Shown: positions 10,961 to 24,300 of the stretch, in pieces
Layout: each line of letters starts with the position of its first letter
Numbering within the stretch: the first letter of the stretch is position 1
DNA from: Pomphorhynchus laevis
Lineage: Eukaryota > Acanthocephala > Palaeacanthocephala > Echinorhynchida > Pomphorhynchidae
Reading direction: 5' to 3'
DNA length: 64,000 nt
Assembly: GCA_012934845.2 (NCBI GenBank)
Contig: WNNJ02000242.1
Coordinates: 102,500 to 166,499 of the forward strand
The notes under the pieces: model-generated
Told to the model about the DNA's origin: nothing
The model's database searches: none
The model's input: only the letters and a program-made list of their open reading frames with translations
Program-made: the position numbers and the translations under genes

Positions 10961-12010
10961 CATAATTACCACACTATCAAATGCTATGTTTGTATTTTAC
11001 TGTGTATGTTTATTAGATCGTGTGGACCTTGATTCAACTCTGACTGTAGAATTTCTTAACGCATTATACGTCATTATTTTATAGTATTTCGTCGATCACT
11101 CAAACGTCGTAGCACTCCTATCTCTAGTCATTGTGCTCGTTTTTTAAACATTCGATGCTTTCACCACTATCTTTTGCTAAGAGAGTGGAGAACCTTTAAT
11201 TCTATTCTTGTACACACTTCTAATGTTCACTCCATCGATCCCCACGAGTTATCTTCTTATTTTCAGTCAAAAATCACTACCGTCATCTTTTCTATCCATG
11301 CAAATCATCAATCCTCGTCTTGCTCATCATGCAAATTTCTTATTGAGCTATTTTATCTTTTTTCTAGCGAAGTCTCTAAGATTCTTCTCGATCTATGCTC
11401 AATACCTCTTCACCTGCCGCCCCTATCCCTACGTATGTATTGAAATCTATTTATTCCATTATATCACTGTTTCTTACGACCAATTTCAAATCCTTTATTC
11501 GAAACTGCACGTTTTCTGAGAACTGGAAAGCAGATATTGTACATCCTCTTCTAAAGAAACTTTCCCTCGATCCTTTACTTCCATATTAATACCGCCCGAT
11601 TTTTCTTTTTCCTACCTTATCTTAACTCTTTGAGCGTCTCGTGTTAAATCAAGTTAATCTATACCTTGTTTCTTCAAATTTATACCCCCTTTTCAACATG
11701 CCTTCCGTTTTAATCACTCTATTGAACTCGCTTGTCGAAACGTTGTTAGTGATCTACTTCAAGCCCGCTCGCTATATGAAACTATGTGGTGTCGTAATCT
11801 TACTTAACTTGTCTTCTGCGTTCGTCATTGTCGATCGTTCTATCCTAATCTCTCGATTTAGTCACTACTGCGGTTTCTCAGTTCTTACTGTAGTTTCGTT
11901 CACATCTTATCTCTCCAAATGCTCTTTTTTGTCTACTCAAACTCCTCTTATTCTCTCTGTTCTCCCATCTCGGAAAAATGGTGAACATAATTGGGGTTTA
12001 ATAAAGTGCC
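10961..12010 (+). mobile_element. Old plus-strand CR1/L2-type LINE, third segment (RT)
   Basis: After the second insertion the old plus-strand element resumes. It shows SENWKADIVHPLLKKLSLDP, the characteristic pre-RT motif, then an FERLVLNQVN-like piece, LNLSSAFVIVDRSIL and FTSYLSKCSF. These align with LDLSSAFDIADQSVL and FASYLSDRSF of the younger copy. It ends before the YADD box, about 130 bp upstream of the INTS7-like start codon. Confidence 0.75.
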
Positions 12011-12137
12011 CTACCAAAGCATAGCAAAAGTAAATGCCTGGCGATCTGCTTTTAAATAAATGCAATATCAATGCACTAACAAAAGATTAAAAATATATTC
12101 TAGATTTTAACAAAAAAGTTATAACCAATTGTTGATA

Positions 12138-12303
12138 ATGGATAAACACGGTTTGGATGAATTGATGAATCGATGTTGTTTAGAAACAGGAAATCGACAA
12201 ACGATAGTAACATCAAATTCGCCTAAGTTTGGTGCAATCATTCGCGGAAACGAAATTGTAAGCCGAGATGAAGCTAATCGCAAATGGATCGAGTTTGATA
12301 AAG
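12138..12303 (+). CDS. INTS7: INTS7-like exon 1
   Basis: I chose the ATG at 12138; the open frame extends only nine bases further upstream with no other ATG. It encodes MDKHGLDELMNRC to EANRKWIEFDKG, matching the family's short N-terminus ending in a LDKGL motif. The donor GTATTT leaves phase 1, and joining to exon 2 restores KGL. No TATA box or other promoter element could be assigned. Confidence 0.72.
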
Positions 12304-15300
12304 GTATTTGTAAATTACCATAAATTATAGCAAAATACTAGCACTGGTAAGCTCCTTTCTTAAATATAAAAGATATTTCTGTAATTGTTATTTTGTTATT
12401 AAATTTTACATCGGATTTTGTTCGGTTTAAATTTATTTAAATTCAGAATGCTCAATTTAATTGCTTTACGTTTATTTTACATTAAAGATGCAATCAGCCA
12501 TGCAATACTGCGTTCATATAGTATTTTTAGTTTAAAATTAGCAATGTAATTCACTTAATATGATCAATCATCTAAATTTAATCATATGACATAATTTATA
12601 ATAAATAAACAAATGTATCTTAAGATATTCAGTTAGCGAACTATTCCGAAATATCGATCTCAGAACACTTATAAAATATTCATAAGTATTCAGAAGGATC
12701 GATCTCAGAACTATTTATCCACTAATGCAAGGTATCGATCTCAGAACACTTACGTCATTTTCTGAACCCAGAAATATCATTGGAAAAGTTTATCTTCGAC
12801 TGAATTCAGCAATGATGATATTTTGAAGGAATATAAAAAAATACCTCGGAACGCCACAACAGGTTCAGATGATATTCCCTCGATAATACTACATAAATTG
12901 GCTTCTCTTATACATGTTACGTTATATGGCATATTTATATCCTCTCTAAATACAGGCTACCGTCGAATCGATTAGACTAGAGCTATCATACGTCCAAATT
13001 TTTAGAAAGGAGACAAGTTGAAAGTATCCAACTAGCGTCATATTAACCTCACTTCCATAGTTTGTAAGGTATTAGAAAGACGAATTCTTCGACGGGTCAG
13101 TGTTTTTTTTGAATCGAATAATGTTCTCAACTTTAGGCAACATGAATTCAGACCGAATCACTCAACGATCATCAATCTTGTAGAAACGAGAGCTAGTTGG
13201 GCAGACTAATTAAGACAAGGCATACAGGTGGATGTGATATTTATCGACTTGTTAAAGGCATTTGACAAAGTTATTCCGAGTCTTGTTAATAAGTTATATA
13301 TCGTCGGAATTAGGGGCAAATTATTAAGCTGCCTTCAATGCTTCCTTGTAATTGCTCGTGTGCATTGTGTATTGATCATTATTTATCTGAGTACACTTTG
13401 TTGTCAACGGGTGTCCCTCAGGGTTCCGTCATTATCCCCACTTTATTTAACATTTATGTTAATGACCAAACCGCTGATCTAGCATAGGAGTGTATTATGT
13501 ACGCCAATGATTTAAAGATATGGCGAGGAACTAGCGATCACTCAGATGTATTACAACTCGATCTTGATTCTATAAATACATGATGTGCTTCTCTCAGTGA
13601 CTTTTGATTAAGACTGGTAAATGCAGCCACATGCGGATTGGTTTTCCAATTATTCACGCATCGTATCATATATCACGATGCGCTTCTCTCAGTGGCTTTT
13701 GATTAAGACTGGTAAATGCAGCCACATGCGGATTGGTTTTCCAATTATTCACGCATAATATCATATAGATAATATCAATATCGTCTCCACTGACAAATTT
13801 AATGATTTGGAGACAGTCTATTGTAAAACGTTAGAAATTAGTCGACATATTGCTATAGTCGCTTCCTCTTGTCGTCGTACAATCGGCCACATTAAACGTA
13901 TGTTCGAGACCTTAGATGTTCGTAGCTTAGGAATATCGTGTGCTTATAGAATCGCATATTCTTTACGCCTCTCCTGTAGTCTTTATACCTCATTTCTGTG
14001 ACCCACCCTCTCAATCACCTACCTTAGCCTCCGTAATTCCAAAAAGCTGCGAGGAAATATTACATTATGAGTGCAGTTACAGTATGTGTGTAACTGTAAC
14101 TTATTATGTGTGACTACACACATCAAGGATCAATATATGTAGCAAATTGCACATAATGTAAGTCACAACAGGCGTAAGACTTCGAAACCGTTGGACAAAT
14201 AGGTGCGCGTACTTAAAATCGAAAATAAACTCTGACGCAGTTATACGACATGCTTTATTACATTGAACACAAGATTGTTTCAAATATCAATTAATAGAAA
14301 GAGTGCAGGACGAAGAGCAACGAAAATACCGTGAAAGATATTGGCTCCAACAATTATGCACTTACATACAGTCAGATATAAATGTCGACAGTGCATTCAA
14401 GTGGAAAGACGTAACATAAGCCTTTTATTAAAACTTCTTTTTTAGCATTTTGATATTTTTGTAACTTTTGACATACTTTTAGATTTTTGAAGAAGCCGCA
14501 AGGCGAAACGTTTATCGAAGAATTAATCTCTGTTTTTTATTGTTGGTAGATACTAATAATAATATTTCTTATATTTTGGTCATAGCGTGATCCTAACAAG
14601 AAATTGCGTCTAAATAGAATTGAGCAGAATTCCTTAGATAATAAAATTTTTAAAGTACTTTTTGTACTCGAATTTGCAAATTTTGCTATTTTTTGCAAAG
14701 CTTTTAAAAGTAAATTACAATTTCATTCGAAATTACATCGGATTTCATTTTATTTTATTTTTGATATTTTGACTCAATTTTTGCATATGTATATATAAAT
14801 AAGGAAGCACACAGACACAAAACTTTAGATGCAAACCTTATGAGTTTGCAATGATCCGCTGCCTGTCAAACACTTTCAATCAAAAGCATTACATATCAAA
14901 GTATATCGTCTCAGCAATATAACGAATATCTGGTCATTATAATTTCGATATAATTTAAATTATGAAAAATATGTAAATAAACAATAAATAATTGTAACAA
15001 AACAATATTATAATTAGCATGTTCATTTATAATAATGAAATATCGAAAATTACAATTATTTATATTGAAAATTTGAATTGGAAGATAGAAAATCTATTAA
15101 TAAATAACAAATCAGTTTTAAATATTTCACGCATTTTCACAGTAAACTGACATATCAATCACTTAATATAAAGTGATTGATATGACACTTAAGTGTCATA
15201 TCAATCACTTTAATCACATATCAATTACATAAGTGATTGACACTCAATCACTTCTAATATAAAAATATATTTTCAAATAATCTATCTTTAAATATCACGT

Positions 15301-18300
15301 TTTACTTTTATGTTAAATAAAATAATCAAGTCAGCATTTTATTTCAAAAGACTGTCTTGTCGCCACATACTAACGTTTGCGATTTGATAGCTATTGCTAT
15401 CAGATGGTATAAATTCTTATTAGTTTATAAGTTTGATGTATAATTGTTATATTTAACAGTTTATTTTTTATAGGGTTACAAACGAGTAATTCAATAGGAA
15501 CAAATGTCCATACTCTCATGCTATTCCCAGATTTCTTCAATGAATTTCGATTGCCTGAATACATAAATTCCGGTTTTATGCGTTTGGCTAGCATATTCAG
15601 AGTTTGGTAAGTTACTTATTCGAAGGTTTATTTAAAATCAGGTTTTTATATAAGTAGAAACGATTTCTGCTACAAATTAAATAATTATTACAGCGTGATT
15701 TAATATTCGTTTACTTCATCATGTTTTCATTTACCAATAATGTCAATCAAACTTCAAGATTGAAGATTTCAATGCTTATTGAAGAAATGTGTACTTGCTA
15801 TAATGCACTTAAGATTAATGAATGCTGTTAATTAATAATTTAATTAAAAATTTAATTAAATTAATAATTTAAATAATATTATTACGCAATATAAATAGAC
15901 ATAAAATGTTTTGAGCTATAAATGTATAATCATTTCAAATTGATAATTTAGCCTCGTCTTTAAGATAGAGAAAACCGGTATTTATGGATCCAACCTGTGT
16001 TATTTTTACTTTAAATAATTTCACTTTAAATCTACTCTAATCTTATCGATAATACCACAAATTCGGCAGTAAATGCTTATGATGTAATGCATTCTTTAAT
16101 ATAAAAATGGTCACTTAAAATTAAAATATAATTGAAACTACATTCAAATATTCAAATGTTTTTTAAATAAATTTAAAATTTTTATTTAAAATTTATTATT
16201 TGCTTTTATTCTTGCAAAAGTTAATTTGTAGCCATTTTTATTTTCGTAAATTCAATAAAGTATTTTTGCAATTAAGATAAAACAATGTAACTGGAGTGTA
16301 ACTTAAATAATATACCATTTACGATATTTGGAATTAAAATATTCCGAAAATAAAAATATTTTATGCAAATATTTTTATGAAAAACGATATTTTGCAACTG
16401 ATTAATACTTGCTAAAAATATCAACCATCAAAGATGGTGGTTTCTATTTTATATTTTTTATTATATTTATATTTTGTATTTTATATTTTATTTATATTTA
16501 AAAATATTAAAAGTCATAAAATATTATTTTTAATAATTGTATATTTTCAATTTATTTTTCTTTCCAGATAAAGTACGTATTTACATGGGTTTTTCATATG
16601 AATATTTCACATTTATATAAAAAATACTTTCGAACAATTTGCATTCTAGTTTTCTGATTTCTCGAATATAAATTAACTTGATTTAGCTCAAATCACCTTA
16701 GATGGCATGTCGCTAATACTTTTATTGCTAGTAAAGAGCATTGGGACATGGTAAGCAATGTTAGCGACATATTCAGAATGCTTGTGTCTATCATGTATAG
16801 CAATGACCTACTTGCAAGAGCGTTAACCTTAGTGTAAGTTTATCGTAATCTCAATTTTATAATTTGATTTTAAATATTTGATATTAAATATTTCATTCTT
16901 AAAATTATTGAAATATGATCTTCTCAATTACAAATACGAATGAACTGTTTCGTAAGAATTTCGCTTTGTATTTACTATTTCAAAAGCATCTATATCCATG
17001 ATGAGAAAATTATAAAATCATAGGGATTTATTCAAACCGTTTCTGTCAGCTCAATGAATTATTTCCTCCAACCATAAAACTTTTATAATGAGTTTCTTAA
17101 ATTCACCCTATTTTTGCTCTTTAAAAGCACAATTTTAATTATCTAATTTCTATATTTTGTACGCTTATAATGAAGTGTCAATGAGACAGAATGACGTCGT
17201 GACTTTCTAAACTTTGTTTGATGACTTTAGGACATTATATTTGGTTTTAAAAGAGAGGACTTATTACTTAAAAATAGTAGTGTGTTAAAATATGTAATAA
17301 ATATCCGAAAAGTTTAAATCACTGCATAAATTAAAATTCGTTATTTTAATTTAAATATATATATATTATTACAGGAACTAAGAAGAAAATATCATTTATT
17401 TGATAAAAATTCTATATTTCGATAGCTCCTGTTATCATCGTCAGGATTACAAAAAAAATTATTTCGAAAAATTTTTTTCGAAACATTTTTTTGTAATAAT
17501 TCATTCATTTTGTGAAAATGGAAGAAATTAACATTGTAATCGTGATGATGATAGCCGGAGCTATCGAAATATAGAATTTTTATCAAATAAAGGATATTTT
17601 CTTCTTCGTTCCTGTAATAACTATATTTGAAATGGAAGAAGATTGTGGGTTTAGTATTTATTAGCATAAAATATAGCCGTCGATTAATTTCATTAAAATA
17701 AGCTAGAAATTAAAATAATAATATGACATAAAATATTGTTTAATTATATAAATAATGATAATTATTAACTATATTAATAATTTTTAATACAAATAATTTA
17801 ATTGTTAAAATTATCAACATTATTTTATTTAACTATTAATAACTTTGGCCAGAGCTTTGCAACTTTACGCTTAAGCTTTTATTAAATGATATGCATAATG
17901 ATATAAAAACTATATGCATAGTTTTATATTAGAGTAATTACTAAAATTTAAATATCAAATCTGCTATACTGATGAGCTTGAAATATTACGACATATTGTC
18001 GTATTGTTGCATATTACCGTATATTGTGGAATTACAAGAATTAAACAATGAAAATTATGTTTTCAATATAATAAATATTTTAATTTATTTTATTGTTTTT
18101 TATGAATAAGATTATAACTGTTAAAATTAATGTTAAAAAATAAAAATATTAATATTAATTTTCAAAAATTTAATTTTTATAAATTTTAATTTGCCAATTT
18201 AACGTTGACTAGCGAAAAACATTTTTGCAAATTTTTATGAATTTGCGACTAATTTGTTAATTTATTCGTTTTCTATTTATCTGTTTTCAATGTAATAAAT

Positions 18301-21300
18301 AGTTTTATTTTATGTATTTTTATTAGTAAAAAATCGTTAATTTTTTTACAGGATGTGGTTTTTAGAGTCATCGACACAATGTCTCAAATGAAAGGAGATG
18401 TTGTTCCTCTTCATCAAATTCTATTGTACACATTCGAAAAACAGATAAAAATGTCGAAATATCAAATCTGCTTCACTAATGAGCTTACAGAGTATGTTGC
18501 TACATTACGAGCATGTAAAAGGTTCTGCAGTTCTTCCAGGTATCAATATTCTGCTTATGTCATAATTTATTAAGCAAGTAATTTTTATTTGAGATTTTTG
18601 TATCTAAAACACCTGAATTAATTGTATTTCTGAGTAACTTTTAGTTTTAATTGTGTTGCTATTGACTATAAAAAAGTGTATAATGTTTTATTTTTATTAG
18701 AACAGATCGTTTTCTGAAAATATCCTAGAAATTATAAGATCAACTAACATAAATGAAAGTTCGAGCATTCCGGACATTGCACGAGTTTTGTGTTCAATGA
18801 AGCTTACAGTGAATGGAGCGTTTGAGGTGACGAAATGAATTCCATTGCAAATGACTTTAGGTATGATTAAATAATTTAGGTTTTTAAAGTATACCAAGAA
18901 TTCATAAATGATTTCTCTGCCGACAATAAGTTACAAGAATATTGCGTCAAATCCCTAGCTAAATGTGCTGCTTTAAATGCTTCTCTTATATCTCATTTGG
19001 TATTTACAAAAAAATAAAAGTTTTACTTATACTTTATATGCAGATTAAGTTATTTATTACTAAATCAATACGGGATCCTAATAGCTGTATTCTGCTGACT
19101 TTTATTCGAGCATTTTACTATCTTCTTAAGAAGAATTTCCAAATGTGCAAATCGTCGTTAATAATGGTAAAAATTATACTTTGACTCAATTATAAGAATT
19201 TGAATATTATGTTTAATAAAATTTGTTTAATATTAGAACTAATTTAAAATTAATTAACTTTGGCCTTTTTTTAAAGCAAGGTAAACACCTTTAAGTATTT
19301 TTCCGAACAAAATATTTTTAGAAAAGTTTTCGTAAAAGTGAATTTATAACAGTTGCATAAAACACACACTGATCGTTCCGCTGATATTTTAACTAATATT
19401 TTTTACAAACTGGCAAATCAATTCGGGATTTTATCTCGTGATTTTGCAATCCAATAGTACATTTTATGATATTTCTTGCTATCGATTTATTGATATAAAA
19501 ATTTGTGTTACTTTTATTTTCGGGAAGGAAAGTCCGGAATTCGACCCAACAAAACAAATAAATAACTAAAAGTTGTTTCGACCCAACAAATAACTAAACA
19601 AAACAAATTGTGTTTAGTTATTTGTTTTGAAATAAAAATCTAGTGTTACTTTGTTTTACTTTGTTATTTGTTTTGAAATTTTAATTTAATATTAAATATT
19701 AAATAAAATATTTAGTTGAGAAACTTTATGAAATCTGTTTATCCGGAGCTGTTTATTCGTTACGCAAATAGTTGAATAAATTGTTTACTTCGTCCCTTTT
19801 AAAATGGCAAGACATTATATTGTAGCTGTCAATCCTGCATAATAAATTGATGTGAAGGCTACACTAGCGCTTTCTTGTGAAATCAATTATTGCAATTGCA
19901 TATCTAGCATCCATTTCTGGTGCAGATATACAACGAGGCGTTTGTTCCACTTATAAGGGAAATGAATAAGATTTTATTTTAATAATATTATTTAACGATA
20001 TCCGTTACCGTTTTTGGTCTTGCATCACATATTTTATTATCTCGGTTTTAATACACAAAATTAAGTCATTTATATATCAAGGACTTAATTCCTATTCTAG
20101 TATTTACACCAACTATCATTGCGTAGCCAAAACTATGGTGAAAGCCTCTTTTGTTAAAGTTTGCATTCTAAGATTATTCAAGGGAAGTTTTTATAAACTT
20201 TGTGCTAGATTGAGATACTATTAGAGAGCAAATTCTTTATTAATCTACGATACTCGCTCAGGTTTTGAGTATCGAGGAACAGGGGGCCTACACCAGACAA
20301 CAAAATTTTCCTCGTTAATATATATCATCTTCATTGTGTAAAATGGCTTTTTAAATTTAAATATAATTTCAACTACTATACATTACAATTCAGGTAATTC
20401 AATGTATATTGTATCTTCACTCTGTTTAAATCTTATAACTTATCATTTTGCTTATATATTAAATGATTATGTACGTACAGCATAATGGCTTATCGCACTT
20501 TTAGTTCCCTGCCATCTGAGAGTATAATGGTTTATAATAACATCCTGGTAAAACTGATTATATTTACTGTAGATTGGATTAAAATATTAGCTATATATCT
20601 AATTGTATGAAATTATTAAAGGTAAAGTTATGCATCTTAGTGGATATGGTTATGAAAAATAATGTATTTTGTGCAAGATTGAAATTTTACTTAGAAAGAC
20701 GTACATCGTTAGCATCTGATTGATCACATTACAAGGAATTGGCAGAAGTAGTATAATACATAATAAACAACTATATTATAATAATCCGGTTAAACGCAAA
20801 CCAAGAAGTCATGGTGATAAAAGGAATAGGAAAAATAGATTTAAAAATATTAAAAAAGATATGCATATAAATGAACAATTAGAAATGTTAAAACAACTTT
20901 TAAGTAATAATAAGCTAAAAGATCTTTATGTAAATATAAGAAGTTTTTCTAAAGATATCATATGTTCAATAAATCAAAAATTAATTAACGACTATGATAG
21001 GCTAAGTTGTATAATAGACAGTTATCGTAATATAAAATACTATAATCATACAATAAATGTAAATAATAACAATAGAAAATATACATTAACCATAAACTTC
21101 ATTAATAAATGTATAAATAACATAAATATAGCCGGACTTTTAAATGATTCTAAAAGTAAAGAAATAATAGGGTCAGATTTAAGTAAACATATTCCTAAAA
21201 TAAGGTATACATCAAAGATATACATTTGAAAAAATTATATATTTGATAAAAATAAAAATAAAATGAAAATAACAAACAATTATAAAAGGAAAGATAAAAT

Positions 21301-24300
21301 TAATAAAGATATGTATACAGAACTTACTAAATTAAAGGATAACTATATAATAACAACTATTGATAAAGCTAGTAATAACTTTGTCTTCATATGCAAAAAG
21401 CTTTATTATGATATACTAATGAAAGAGGTTAATTCTAATGATTTAAATGTAAATCCAACATATGAACGTAGTGAGTTGAGTTTAGAAACAATTATTACAA
21501 GTCACTGTTCTATAATGGATAAAAAGGGTATAAAGGTTGAATTAGATAATAAAACTATACCTATATTATATTGGAATCCAAAATTACATAAAAATCCAAT
21601 AAAACCTAGGTTCATATGTAGTGCGTTTAAATGTACATTAAAACCACTTTCTGTCTATATGAATAAAATACTTAAAGTAATTAAAGCACACTTTAAAAAA
21701 TATTGCAAGGTAATCGAAATTAATACTGGTATAAAACACTATTTCAGTATTAATTCTACAAAAGAATTTTTAGAACAGACAAAAGGAATAAATTTTCAAA
21801 ATATAAATACATACGATTTTAGTACTCTTTATACAAATCTAGATTTAGTAGATATTAAAGAAGCATTAGTAAAATTAATTAATCTTATATTCGGAAAAAG
21901 ATATACATATATATGTTATAATAATTATAACGCCTATCTAACAAAAATTAAACCATCAAATAAATATAAATATATGGATAAAATTGAATTAATAGAATCC
22001 TTAAATATTTTGATAAATCAAAATTTTTTAAAAGTAGGGACATCTATATTTAGACAAGTAAAAGGTGTTCCAATGGGAGGTAATAGTAGGTCAATTATAG
22101 CTGACTTGTTTTTAAGCTTTATAGAATATGAATTTGTTCATAACTGTGTAAAAACTAAATCTAAACAATATAAATATATGAAATATATGTTTCGATACAT
22201 TGATGATATATGTGTATTTAATTCTAATTATTTTTATTCAATTAGTGAGCACATTTATCCAGAAAGCCTTATTCTTAACAAAACCAATATTAATGATAAA
22301 GAAGGTGTATATCTAGATATGAACATTAAATTAACATTAACTAAAACTACTATTAATTTATATCGTAAAGATGACATATTTAAATTTACAAGAAACATAT
22401 TTTTTGCATGAGCATTCATGCATACCATATAATATAAAATATAATACATTAAATAATGAAATTTTAAGAATTGCAACAATATGTAATGATATTGGCTTTC
22501 TTCAAAATCATTTAAATAATTTAATAGATACATATTTTAAACTAGGTTACTATAAAAATAACATCAAGCAGAAAATAGTAAAATATACAAATCAACACAA
22601 TAATATAAAGAATAAATTTAAACTCTTAAGTGGCAAATTTTTATGGATGGATAATAAATAATATACTTTGTATTAGAATAAGATACTAGATAGTTATTTC
22701 AGAGGAAATACATCATTAGCATGTATTTGGTCCCGCTGTTTTGTTGGGTAGAGGAGTTAGGGGCCGAAACCTGATAGCATAGCAGTTCCTCCTGATGACC
22801 TCTAATTATTATTCTGATACAACGTCTGTTATTTATTACTCAATTCATAAAAATGACGTTTATTTTAAATTTCATTTTTTTAACTTGATTTAAATTATAG
22901 AAAATTTAAATTATAGAAAATCTAAAAGCAATTATTAATTTTATTATTTAATTATTAAATTTTGATTTAGCATTAATATGTTTTGTTTATTTTATAATTA
23001 TATTAAATACGTAGACTCAGTTAGCGTATTTAATTTACTTAGAAAGACGTACATCGTTAGCATTTGATTGATCACATTTTGGCGATAAATCAAAAAACAG
23101 GGCTCGAAACCTTAGAATACATTAGTTCCTTTCAAAGATCCTTTATCTAAATATAATATTCATTGTATATAATATTTATTCATAAACGATGTTTTAAATA
23201 TTTATTTTACTCGATAGTTACAAAGATTGTGGAGTATGGGTTACCTCTAATTTATCAACCAAAAAGAACACTGACCAAGCTTGTGCCAACTCCAATAAAA
23301 TGATAGGTATGATTCGACGCGCGTTTGTTCGCGTTAATCCGACTGCTCTTCGGCCTCAAATCTTCAGAATACATCAATTCCTTTCAATAAGCCTTTATCT
23401 AAATCTATTATGCAACGTATATTGTATTTACATGAAGAGCAGAATACAAGTTCTGATTTGTGGCATGGAATCGAGAATTAAAAGGACGTCCGTTGTCATC
23501 AAATTTAGCCTCTTTAATTCATTTCTACTTCACATCAATAGCACACCAAAGTACTTATTTTTATATTTGCTATTTAATATTGACGATTGATATTTTTGCT
23601 CTAAGTTATTTCATTTTACTTTTTTATTTTAAAATGTCCTTTTTTAATATAGTAAATATTACGTATTATATATTATTAAATATTATTAAATAATATTATT
23701 AAAAATTATTTAAAATATTTAATTGTAGTAAATTATATTAAATAATATTATTAAAAATTATTTAAAATATTTAATTGTAGTAAATTATATTAAATATAAT
23801 ATAATATTATATTTAATATTATATTTAACATTAAGCAACACAATTATTATAGAAATCACTTTATGTAATAAAATTTCATATTCAAATAATATTCTTTAAT
23901 TTTATAATATATAATATCATAATATTTTCATATTCTTTAATAATCAGTGATATGCATTATAATCTTTTTAATTTTTTTTGCATGAAATAGTTCATTTAAT
24001 CTATTTCGTAAATTAGAATCATTTTTTATAATAACATTTTTTCGTATAAGTATCCAAATCGTTTCTGTAAATTAGCATCTTATCTGGTTGACTTTAAATT
24101 CCGAAAACGATTGTATACGTCATGAATCTATATTACTAGCAAAATTGGTTTACATTAAGTCTGAATTCAAGCTTTCGATATCTATAGGTATCTATCATAT
24201 TCATTGTATTAGAAGTTTGATCTTGCTTTCTATAGACCGAATCAAACAGTTGGAATGCTTAATGTTTGATGTAGATGTATTTGTTTGCATAAATGCTTGT

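Noticed and set aside
17392-17667. 91-codon minus-strand frame
   Set aside because: It runs through both arms of the 17366-17620 palindromic element, so the open frame is a by-product of the inverted repeat.
22680-22830. CTGATGA at 22794 with GAAACC at 22767 as a permuted hammerhead
   Set aside because: A seven-base stem can be drawn, but two unpaired bases precede GAAA and the related copy at 23036-23175 lacks CTGATGA, so the fold is not supported.
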